Source: JAFCUW01 sp049897565
Lineage (GTDB): Bacteria; Pseudomonadota; Gammaproteobacteria; Burkholderiales; Burkholderiaceae_D
DNA length: 64,000 nucleotides
Assembly: GCF_049897565.1 (NCBI RefSeq)
Contig: NZ_JAFCWM010000013.1
Span: 115,448 to 179,447, forward strand
Direction of reading: 5' to 3'
Shown: one piece after another, positions 35,431 to 42,575 of the stretch
Numbering within the stretch: the first letter of the stretch is position 1
Layout of the letters: the number at the start of each line of letters is the position of its first letter
Notes under the pieces: generated by a model
What the model saw: the letters and a program-made list of their open reading frames with translations, nothing else
Told to the model about the DNA's origin: nothing
Database searches by the model: none
Translations under genes and position numbers: made by a program

Positions 35431-36107
35431 CCAAAAAGAAAATCAATTTTTATCCCGGGCTGAAGAAGTCCCAGTATCCGTTCACCGCCGACGACATCGT
35501 CTGCGGCGTCGACGAAGCCGGCCGCGGGCCGCTGGCCGGCCCGGTGTTTGCCGCCGCCGTGATCCTCGACCCGCGCCGCCCGATCGACGGCCTGCGCGAC
35601 TCGAAGAAGCTGACCGCCGAACGGCGCGACGAACTGGCGCCGCAGATCAAGCAGTACGCGCTGGCGTGGGCGATCGCCGAATGCTCGCACGAAGAGATCG
35701 ACGCCATCAACATCCTGCAGGCGACCATGCTGGCGATGCGCCGCGCCGTCGAGGCGCTGCACATGCTGCCGACGATCGCCCTGATCGACGGCAACCGCAG
35801 CCCGGTGATGTCGGTGCGCTGCCACCCGATCATCGAGGGCGACGACAAGGTCCATTCGATTTCGGCCGCCTCGATCCTGGCCAAGACGGCGCGCGACGCC
35901 GCGCTGGTGACCTTGCACCAGCAGTATCCGCAATACGGCTTCGACCAGCACAAAGGCTACAGCACCCGCATGCACATGGAGCGCTTGCGCGAACACGGCG
36001 CCTGCCCGGTGCACCGCCGTTCGTTCGCGCCGGTGCGCCTGGTGCTGGCCGGCGAAATCAACCTCGACACGCTGCCGCTCGACTTCGACCTGGCGAACGA
36101 AGAATGA
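35427..36107 (+). CDS. rnhB: Ribonuclease HII
   Basis: 226 aa. Catalytic DEAGRGPLAGP near residue 30, the second acidic residue in LIDGNR, and HSISAASILAKTARD. It removes ribonucleotides and RNA primers from DNA. The short basic N-terminal extension (TKKKINFYPGLKKSQYPF) is a little longer than in E. coli. Overlaps both neighbours by 4 bp. Confidence 0.97.
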   Translation: MTKKKINFYPGLKKSQYPFTADDIVCGVDEAGRGPLAGPVFAAAVILDPRRPIDGLRDSKKLTAERRDELAPQIKQYALAWAIAECSHEEIDAINILQATMLAMRRAVEALHMLPTIALIDGNRSPVMSVRCHPIIEGDDKVHSISAASILAKTARDAALVTLHQQYPQYGFDQHKGYSTRMHMERLREHGACPVHRRSFAPVRLVLAGEINLDTLPLDFDLANEE

Positions 36108-36889
36108 AAACCATCACCTCGCGCGACAATCCGCTGTACAAGGAACTCAAGCTGCTGGCGGCCAGTTCGCAGGCGCGCCGCAAGGCCGGCCGCACCTTGC
36201 TCGACGGCGTGCACCTGTGCCAGGGCTACCTGCAGCTGCGCGGCGCGCCGCTGCAGTGCATCGTCAGCGAAGCGGCGCTGGCGAACCCCGAAGTGGCCGA
36301 CATCGTGCAGCGCTGTGAAGAAGCGCGCGCCCACGTCACGGCGCTGCCCGATGCGCTCTACAACGCCGTCAGCCAGGTCGAGCATGGCGTCGGCCTGATG
36401 TTCCTGGTCGATACGCCGGCGCGCGAGGTGGCCGGTGCGCTGACGTCGTCCGCCGTCCTGCTCGACAACCTGCAAGATCCCGGCAATGTCGGCTCGATCC
36501 TGCGCAGCGCCGCCGCGGCCGGCATCACCCAGGTCTACTGCAGCGCCGGCACCGCGTTCTGCTGGTCGCCGAAGGTGCTGCGGGCGGCGATGGGCGCCCA
36601 CTTCGTGCTCGAGATTTACGAAAATGTCGACCTGGCCGACCTGGTCAAGAACGCCACCGTGGCAGTGCTGGCCACCAGCGGCTACGCCGAGCAGCGCCTG
36701 TACGACGTCGACCTGCGCCGGCCGGTGGCGTGGCTGCTGGGGCACGAAGGGCAGGGCGTGGCCGACGACCTGCTGGCACTGGCCACCCACCAGGTGGTCA
36801 TTCCCCACCTCGGCCAGATCGAGTCGCTCAACGTCGCTGCCTGCGCCGCCGTGTGCTTTTTTGAGCAATTGCGCCAAAATCAAGCGTAG
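36104..36889 (+). CDS. TrmH/SpoU-family RNA 2'-O-methyltransferase
   Basis: 261 aa. An N-terminal substrate-binding domain (ITSRDNPLYKELKLLA) precedes the knotted SPOUT domain with motif I LLDNLQDPGNVGSILRSAAA, motif II WLLGHEGQGV and motif III IPHLGQIESLNVAACAAV. It methylates ribose in rRNA or tRNA; similarity in layout to RlmB suggests 23S rRNA, not proven. Last gene of the cluster, coupled to rnhB. Confidence 0.9.
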   Translation: MKTITSRDNPLYKELKLLAASSQARRKAGRTLLDGVHLCQGYLQLRGAPLQCIVSEAALANPEVADIVQRCEEARAHVTALPDALYNAVSQVEHGVGLMFLVDTPAREVAGALTSSAVLLDNLQDPGNVGSILRSAAAAGITQVYCSAGTAFCWSPKVLRAAMGAHFVLEIYENVDLADLVKNATVAVLATSGYAEQRLYDVDLRRPVAWLLGHEGQGVADDLLALATHQVVIPHLGQIESLNVAACAAVCFFEQLRQNQA

Positions 36890-36941
36890 ACGGGTTGGTT
36901 GCTCTAGGTTAATCTTTGAGCTTGAAGCTTAAGGAGTAGAG

Positions 36942-38138
36942 ATGGATATCGGGCATTTGCATTTTTTGGTGGCGGAAGCGGATCCCTCGCAGCGCCTGAC
37001 GCTCGTCGAGCTGCTCGGCAGCCTTGGCGCCAGCCAGGTCACCGAGGTGCCGGATGGCCATACGGCGCTGCGCTGTTTCCAGGATTCGTTCACGCCGACG
37101 GTCAACGTGGCGATCATCGACCTGGCGCTGCCCGGCATGGATGGCCTCGAGCTGATTCGCCAGCTGGCCGCGATGAACTGCCGCGCGCGCCTGATCGTCG
37201 TCGGCTCGCAGCCGAGCAATCTGATGTTCTCGGTCGAGACGATGGCGCAGGCGTACGGCTTCGAGCTGCTCGGCGCCATCAGCAAGCCGGTATCGGCCGC
37301 CAGGCTGCAGGCGCTGCTCGACAACTACGTCCCGCCGCGGCTCGCCTCGAGCCAAGCGAAGGGCCCGAGCTTCACCTTTTCCGACGTCGGCATCGGCATG
37401 CAGGCCGGCCAGTTCGAGCCATTTTTCCAGCCGAAGATCGAACTCGAAACCGGCCAGGTCAAGGGCTTAGAGGCGTTCGCGCGCTGGCGCCATCCGGAGC
37501 ACGGCATGCTCGGTCCCGGCTCGTTCATCGACGCGCTCGAGCAGAACAACCGCATCGACTTCCTTGACTGGAGCATGATCGAAAAGTCGGTGAAGGCGTG
37601 CCGCCGCTTCCACGACCAGGGCGTGCCGATATCGATCTCGATCAACCTGGCGCCCGAGACGCTGGCCCATCCGGCGTTCATGCAGCAGATCTCGGCCTGC
37701 GTCGGGCGGCACCGCGTCATGCCCGACTACATCACCTTCGAGATGCCCGAGTCGTCCGTGCTGACGACCGACCCGAGCTTCCTCGAGCGCCTCGTGCGCC
37801 TGCGCATGGCCGGCTACGGCCTGGCGATCGACGACTACGGCACCGGGCGCTCGAACCTGCAGCTGCTGGCGCGCATTCCCTTTTCGGAGCTGAAGATCGA
37901 CCGCAGTTTCGTCGACGGCGCTTCAAAAAAGCGGGCGCTGGGCACCGTGCTCAGTTCCTGCCTGGGCCTGGCGCGCAGCCTGGACCGGATGTCGGTGGCG
38001 GTCGGCGTCGAGACCAAGCAGGACTGGGATTTCCTGCAAGGGCTGGGCTGCACGTACGCGCAGGGTTATCACATCGCCAGCCCGATGGAAGCCGACGCGT
38101 TTCCAGGCTGGCTCGAGGACTGGCGCCTGTTTTTCTGA
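36942..38138 (+). CDS. REC-EAL response regulator (cyclic-di-GMP phosphodiesterase-type)
   Basis: 398 aa. The receiver (1-130) has phosphoacceptor Asp60 (AIIDLALPGMDG) and a Lys in ISKPVS. The EAL domain (~145-395) has Glu177 in GLEAFARW, Asn in INLAPE, FEMPES, the DD pair in IDDYGTGRSNL, Lys in LKIDRSFV and Gln in YAQGYHIASP. The usual AEGVE is AVGVE here (Val354 replaces the first Glu), so activity may be lowered. No kinase is adjacent. Starts 53 bp after the methyltransferase, with AAGGAG before ATG 36942. Confidence 0.92.
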   Translation: MDIGHLHFLVAEADPSQRLTLVELLGSLGASQVTEVPDGHTALRCFQDSFTPTVNVAIIDLALPGMDGLELIRQLAAMNCRARLIVVGSQPSNLMFSVETMAQAYGFELLGAISKPVSAARLQALLDNYVPPRLASSQAKGPSFTFSDVGIGMQAGQFEPFFQPKIELETGQVKGLEAFARWRHPEHGMLGPGSFIDALEQNNRIDFLDWSMIEKSVKACRRFHDQGVPISISINLAPETLAHPAFMQQISACVGRHRVMPDYITFEMPESSVLTTDPSFLERLVRLRMAGYGLAIDDYGTGRSNLQLLARIPFSELKIDRSFVDGASKKRALGTVLSSCLGLARSLDRMSVAVGVETKQDWDFLQGLGCTYAQGYHIASPMEADAFPGWLEDWRLFF

Positions 38139-38175
38139 CGGAAAGTATTCAAATTACGTCAGCGCGAACGTACGT

Positions 38176-38204
38176 TTGACTGCGTTCAGTGCCGGTACTA
38201 ATAT
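38176..38204 (+). promoter_or_regulatory. Strong sigma-70 promoter, probably leaderless
   Basis: TTGACT (38176-38181), a 17-bp spacer, then TAATAT (38199-38204). Expected initiation six to seven bases after the -10 falls on the A of ATG 38211, so the coiled-coil gene may be read from a leaderless mRNA. No Shine-Dalgarno sequence is visible before that ATG. Confidence 0.6.
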
Positions 38205-38210
38205 CGGCAT

Positions 38211-38639
38211 ATGGAAACGCGCATTGCAGAACTCGAGTCAGACATTGCCGCAATGAAAATCGATATCGCGGTGATCAAGGCGCATGGCGCGACCAAGTCG
38301 GATATCGCCGAGTTGAAACGATCCTTTGCCGAGTTAAAGGGGTCGATTGCCGCGGACATGGCCGAGTTTAAGGGATCGATTGCGGCGGACATGGCCGGGT
38401 TTAAGGGGTCGATTGCGGCGGACATGGCCGAGTTGAAGGGATCGATTGCGGCGGACAACGCTGAGTTGAAGGGTTCGATTGCCGCGGAGTTTGCCGAGAT
38501 GAAGGGAGTGATTGCCGCGCATATCGCCGAGACAAAGGCATCGATTGCCGAGGCGAAAACCTCGATGATCATGTGGGTGGTGAGCGCGATTTTTCTCGCT
38601 CAACTTCTCCCCATTTTGGCTAACATGCTGGCCGAGTAA
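38211..38639 (+). CDS. Tandem-repeat coiled-coil protein with C-terminal membrane anchor
   Basis: 142 aa. Residues 1-38 are a heptad-like coil with ATKSDIAELK. From residue 40 come six full 11-residue units and one partial, consensus AELKGSIAADM. The last ~25 residues form one membrane helix (MIMWVVSAIFLAQLLPILANML). The ATK-D-AELK start and anchored tail resemble DUF1640/CCDC90-like small proteins, but the identity is uncertain. Eleven-residue periodicity predicts a nearly straight or slightly right-handed coil. A likely leaderless promoter sits directly upstream. A decayed copy follows. Confidence 0.75.
   Translation: METRIAELESDIAAMKIDIAVIKAHGATKSDIAELKRSFAELKGSIAADMAEFKGSIAADMAGFKGSIAADMAELKGSIAADNAELKGSIAAEFAEMKGVIAAHIAETKASIAEAKTSMIMWVVSAIFLAQLLPILANMLAE
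38328..38558 (+). repeat. 33-bp tandem repeats (seven units)
   Basis: Units start at 38328, 38361, 38394, 38427, 38460, 38493 and 38526, each 33 bp and in frame. Units 1-4 are nearly identical (GCCGAGTTnAAGGGnTCGAT...). Units 5-7 are increasingly diverged, so expansion seems to be ongoing from the 5' side. Repeat number is likely to vary between strains by slippage. Confidence 0.9.
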
Positions 38640-38644
38640 CGGAC

Positions 38645-38888
38645 TTGAACACTCGCATTGCAAGAATTGAGGCAGACATTGCCGAAATCAAGATTGATCT
38701 CGCGGTCATCAAGGCGCGGTTTGCCACCAAGGCTGACTTCGCCGAGTTAAAGCGGTCGAATGCGGCGGACCTTACCGGAATGAAGTCATCGATTGCTAAG
38801 GCGAGAACCTCCAATCATCATTTCACTGATCGCCGCAGTTTTTCTTGCGCAACTGCCCGCCATTCTGACTGAAGTGCTGAACAAGTAG
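38645..38888 (+). pseudogene. Frameshifted second copy of the coiled-coil membrane protein
   Basis: From TTG 38645 the first ~40 codons match the upstream gene (IEADIAEIKIDLAVIKA, ATKADFAELKR), but only a remnant of the repeat block remains. Near 38812 the frame slips by one base. In the shifted frame the membrane helix reads IIISLIAAVFLAQLPAIL and ends at TAG 38886-38888, matching the paralogue's anchor. In the original frame translation would run on into an unrelated tail to 38872. This is best read as a decayed tandem duplicate. Confidence 0.75.
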
Positions 38889-39024
38889 CCGCCGTGGTAT
38901 GACGGGACGCCGAGCCCCCGGTTCTTGGGTCGGACCTCGGAATTGCTTGCGCCGTCAGTGCCGAATGCCGCTGACGCTAACACCGTCTCTCCCGCCGAGG
39001 CGGGAATCGATAAGACACCGCAGC

Positions 39025-39873
39025 CTAATACTCCCGGCGGTTCGGCTTGATCTCCTGCAGGATTGTCGTCGCGATCTCTTCGATCGACTTGGTCGTCGAC
39101 GACAGCCAGCGAATCCCTTCGCGCTTCATCATCAGCTCGGCCTCGTTGACCTCATAGCGGCAGTTCTCGATCGAGGCGTACTTGCTGCCTGCGCGCCGCT
39201 CGTGGCGGATCTCGGAGAGGCGCTCGGGCGTGATGCTGAGGCCGAAAATCTTCTCCTTGAACTCGGGCAGCGACGACGGCAGCTTGCCGCGCTCGAAGTC
39301 GTCCGGGATCAACGGATAGTTGGCCGCCTTGATCCCGTACTGCATCGCCAGATACAGGCTTGTTGGCGTCTTGCCGGAGCGCGACACGCCCACCAGGATC
39401 ACGTCGGCCGACGACAGGTTCTTGTGCGACTGGCCGTCGTCGTGCGCCAGCGAGAAGTTGATCGCCTCGATGCGCGCCTTGTACTCCTGGCTGTCGACGA
39501 TGTTGTGCGAGCGCCCGATGGTGTGGGTCGACATCACGCCGAGCTCCTGCTCGAGCGGTGCGACAAAAGTCTGGATCAGGTCCATGTGCATGCCGCTGGC
39601 GGTGCGGATCACCGCCGACAGGTCCGGCTTGACGAGGGTCGAAAACACGATCGGGCGCTGGCCGTCGGCGGCGAACGCCTCGTTGATCTTGCGGGCGGCA
39701 TCGCGCGCCTTGTCGATGGTGTCGATGAAGGGCAGGCGCACCTGGCGAAAGCGCATCTCGAACTGCGACAGCACCGCGTGGCCGAACGTCTCGGCGGTGA
39801 TGCCGGTGCCGTCCGAGACGAAAAACACCGTGTGCTGCGAGGCGGGCATGGGAGGGCGGGCTTCAATACTCAT
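39025..39873 (-). CDS. ppsR: PEP synthase regulatory kinase/pyrophosphorylase
   Basis: 282 aa. DUF299 family: VFFVSDGTGITAETFGHAVL at the N-terminus and the P-loop-like VGVSRSGKTPTSLYLA in the middle. It inactivates PEP synthase by ADP-dependent phosphorylation and reactivates it with phosphate. It is divergent from its target gene ppsA, 171 bp away, which strongly supports the call. Confidence 0.96.
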   Translation of the reverse strand: MSIEARPPMPASQHTVFFVSDGTGITAETFGHAVLSQFEMRFRQVRLPFIDTIDKARDAARKINEAFAADGQRPIVFSTLVKPDLSAVIRTASGMHMDLIQTFVAPLEQELGVMSTHTIGRSHNIVDSQEYKARIEAINFSLAHDDGQSHKNLSSADVILVGVSRSGKTPTSLYLAMQYGIKAANYPLIPDDFERGKLPSSLPEFKEKIFGLSITPERLSEIRHERRAGSKYASIENCRYEVNEAELMMKREGIRWLSSTTKSIEEIATTILQEIKPNRREY

Positions 39874-40044
39874 AGGATGTGGTCGTTAAGATAACGTTTA
39901 TTCAAGATTGTGCGGTGTACATTGGAAGGGTCCGGGGTAAAATGCTCGGCATTGGATTCAATTGTGCTGCACGCGGACAAGAATAACAAGAAAACCCTCC
40001 GCCGGCCTCCCGCGACGATTTCTATCATCAGTAAGGTGTTTATT

Positions 40045-42495
40045 ATGACCAGCATGACTAACGCAGCAACCAAGGAGCCCGACGTGGCCGCCGGCGCAGA
40101 AGCAGTCTACGTCGCTTCGTTCGAGCACTTGCGCATGACCGATGTCGAATCGGTCGGCGGCAAGAACGCTTCGCTCGGCGAGATGATCAGCCAGCTCGCC
40201 GAAGCGGGGGTGCGCGTGCCGGGCGGCTTTGCCACCACGGCGCAGGCGTTCCGCGACTTCCTCGATCATGCCATCGACGGCGGCGCTTCGCTGGGCGACC
40301 GCATCGCCACCCGCCTCGAGGGCCTGAACATCGACGATGTGCGCTCGCTCGCCGTCGCCGGCGCCGAGATCCGCAAGTGGATCGTCGAGACCCCGTTCCA
40401 GCCACGCCTGCAACAGGAAATCGAACAATTCTACGACCGCCTGGTCGCTGATTCAGAAACCGAAATGTCGTTCGCCGTGCGCTCGTCGGCCACCGCCGAA
40501 GACCTTCCGGATGCGTCGTTCGCCGGCCAGCAGGAGTCGTTCCTGAACGTCGTCGGCATCGACAACGTGTTAGAGGCGATGAAGCACGTGTTCGCCTCGC
40601 TGTACAACGACCGCGCCATTTCGTACCGCGTGCACAAGGGTTTCACCCACGCTGAAGTGGCCTTGTCGGCCGGCGTGCAGCGCATGGTGCGCTCGGACCT
40701 GGGCGCAGCCGGCGTGATGTTCACCATCGACACCGAGTCCGGCTTCAAGGACGTCGTGTTCGTCACCTCCAGCTACGGCCTGGGCGAGACGGTGGTGCAG
40801 GGCGCGGTCAATCCGGACGAGTTCTACGTCCACAAGCCGATGCTCAAGCTGGGCAAGTCGCCGGTCATCCGCCGCAACATCGGCTCGAAGCTGATCAAGA
40901 TGGAATTTACCGCCGAGGCGAAAGCCGGCCGCTCGGTCAAGACCGTCGACGTGCCGATCGAAATGCGCAACCGCTATTCGCTGACCGACGCCGAAGTGGT
41001 CGAATTGGCCAAGTACGCCGTCATCATCGAAGACCACTACGCCCGTCCGATGGACATCGAGTGGGGCAAGGACGGCCGCGACGGCAAGCTGTACATCCTG
41101 CAGGCGCGCCCGGAGACGGTCAAGTCGCAGCAGAAGTCGACCGATGCGCAGCAACGCTTCAAGCTCAAGGGCAGCGGCACCGTGCTCACGTCGGGCCGCG
41201 CGATCGGCCAGAAGATCGGCGCCGGTCCGGTGCGCGTCATCAACGACCCGTCGGAGATGGACCGCGTGCAGCCAGGCGACGTGCTGGTGGCCGACATGAC
41301 CGACCCTAACTGGGAGCCGGTGATGAAGCGCGCTTCGGCGATCGTCACCAACCGCGGCGGGCGTACCTGCCACGCGGCGATCATCGCGCGCGAACTGGGC
41401 GTGCCGGCAGTTGTCGGCTGCGGCGACGCCACCGAAGTGCTCAAGGACGGCACGTTCGTGACCGTCGTCTGCGCCGAAGGCGACGAAGGCAAGATCTACG
41501 ACGGCCTGCTCGAGACGGAAGTGTCGGAAGTGGCGCGCGGCGAACTGCCGCCGATCGACGTCAAGATCACCATGAACGTCGGTAATCCGCAGCTCGCGTT
41601 CGACTTCCAGTCGATCCCGAACCACGGCGTCGGCCTAGCGCGTCTCGAGTTCATCATCAACAACAACATCGGTGTGCACCCGAAGGCGATCCTCGAGTAC
41701 CCGAACATCGATGCCGACTTGAAAAAGGCGGTCGAATCGGTCGCCCGCGGCCACGCTTCGCCGCGCGCGTTTTACGTCGACAAGCTGGCCGAAGGCATCG
41801 CCACCATCGGCGCGGCGTTCTGGCCGAAGCCGGTCATCGTGCGCCTGTCCGACTTCAAGTCGAACGAGTACAAGAAGCTGATCGGCGGCTCGCGCTACGA
41901 GCCGGACGAAGAGAACCCGATGCTGGGCTTCCGCGGCGCGGCGCGCTACCTGGCGGCCGACTTTGCCGGCGCCTTCGAGATGGAATGCGCGGCGATGAAG
42001 CGCGTGCGTAACGACATGGGCCTGACCAACGTCGAGATCATGGTGCCGTTCGTGCGCACGCTGGCCCAGGCCGAAAAGGTCATCAACCTGCTCGCCAAGA
42101 ATGGCCTCGAGCGCGGCAAGGACGGCCTGCGCATCATCATGATGTGCGAAGTGCCGTCGAACGCCATCCTGGCCAAGGAATTCCTGAAGTTCTTCGACGG
42201 CTTCTCGATCGGCTCGAACGACCTGACCCAGCTCACGCTCGGCCTGGACCGCGATTCGGGCATGGCGCTGCTGGCGGCCGACTTCGACGAGCGCGACCCG
42301 GCAGTCAAGGCGCTGCTGTCGATGGCGATCAAGGCATGCCGCGAAGAGGGCAAGTATGTCGGCATCTGCGGCCAGGGTCCGTCCGACCATCCCGACTTCG
42401 CTGCCTGGCTGGTCGAGCAGGGCATCGGCTCGATGTCGCTCAATCCGGATTCGGTGATCGATACGTGGCAGAAGCTGGCCGCGCTGAAGGCGTAA
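40045..42495 (+). CDS. ppsA: Phosphoenolpyruvate synthase
   Basis: 816 aa. Order: ATP-binding N-terminal domain (VGGKNASLGEMISQLAEAG), the mobile swivelling domain with phospho-His443 in GGRTCHAAIIARELG, and the TIM-barrel PEP/pyruvate domain (FSIGSNDLTQLTLGLDRD). It converts pyruvate and ATP to PEP for gluconeogenesis. ATG 40045 chosen; the frame is open further upstream but has no family sequence there. Confidence 0.97.
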   Translation: MTSMTNAATKEPDVAAGAEAVYVASFEHLRMTDVESVGGKNASLGEMISQLAEAGVRVPGGFATTAQAFRDFLDHAIDGGASLGDRIATRLEGLNIDDVRSLAVAGAEIRKWIVETPFQPRLQQEIEQFYDRLVADSETEMSFAVRSSATAEDLPDASFAGQQESFLNVVGIDNVLEAMKHVFASLYNDRAISYRVHKGFTHAEVALSAGVQRMVRSDLGAAGVMFTIDTESGFKDVVFVTSSYGLGETVVQGAVNPDEFYVHKPMLKLGKSPVIRRNIGSKLIKMEFTAEAKAGRSVKTVDVPIEMRNRYSLTDAEVVELAKYAVIIEDHYARPMDIEWGKDGRDGKLYILQARPETVKSQQKSTDAQQRFKLKGSGTVLTSGRAIGQKIGAGPVRVINDPSEMDRVQPGDVLVADMTDPNWEPVMKRASAIVTNRGGRTCHAAIIARELGVPAVVGCGDATEVLKDGTFVTVVCAEGDEGKIYDGLLETEVSEVARGELPPIDVKITMNVGNPQLAFDFQSIPNHGVGLARLEFIINNNIGVHPKAILEYPNIDADLKKAVESVARGHASPRAFYVDKLAEGIATIGAAFWPKPVIVRLSDFKSNEYKKLIGGSRYEPDEENPMLGFRGAARYLAADFAGAFEMECAAMKRVRNDMGLTNVEIMVPFVRTLAQAEKVINLLAKNGLERGKDGLRIIMMCEVPSNAILAKEFLKFFDGFSIGSNDLTQLTLGLDRDSGMALLAADFDERDPAVKALLSMAIKACREEGKYVGICGQGPSDHPDFAAWLVEQGIGSMSLNPDSVIDTWQKLAALKA

Positions 42496-42513
42496 CCGGC
42501 TCGCCGGCGACGT

Positions 42514-42553
42514 AAAAAAAACCCGCTGCCGGCAAAGGCAGCGGGTTTTTTTT
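42514..42553. terminator. Bidirectional intrinsic terminator between ppsA and the TonB receptor
   Basis: A perfect 17-bp stem (42514-42530 with 42537-42553) has A8 on one side and T8 on the other, around loop GGCAAA. It can serve both the plus-strand ppsA and the converging minus-strand receptor gene. Confidence 0.93.
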
Positions 42554-42575
42554 GACCTGAGAATATGCGCGGCGC

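Noticed and set aside
39922..39943. TTGGAA/TAAAAT as a ppsA promoter
   Set aside because: The spacer is only 10 bp, and no better -35 was found.
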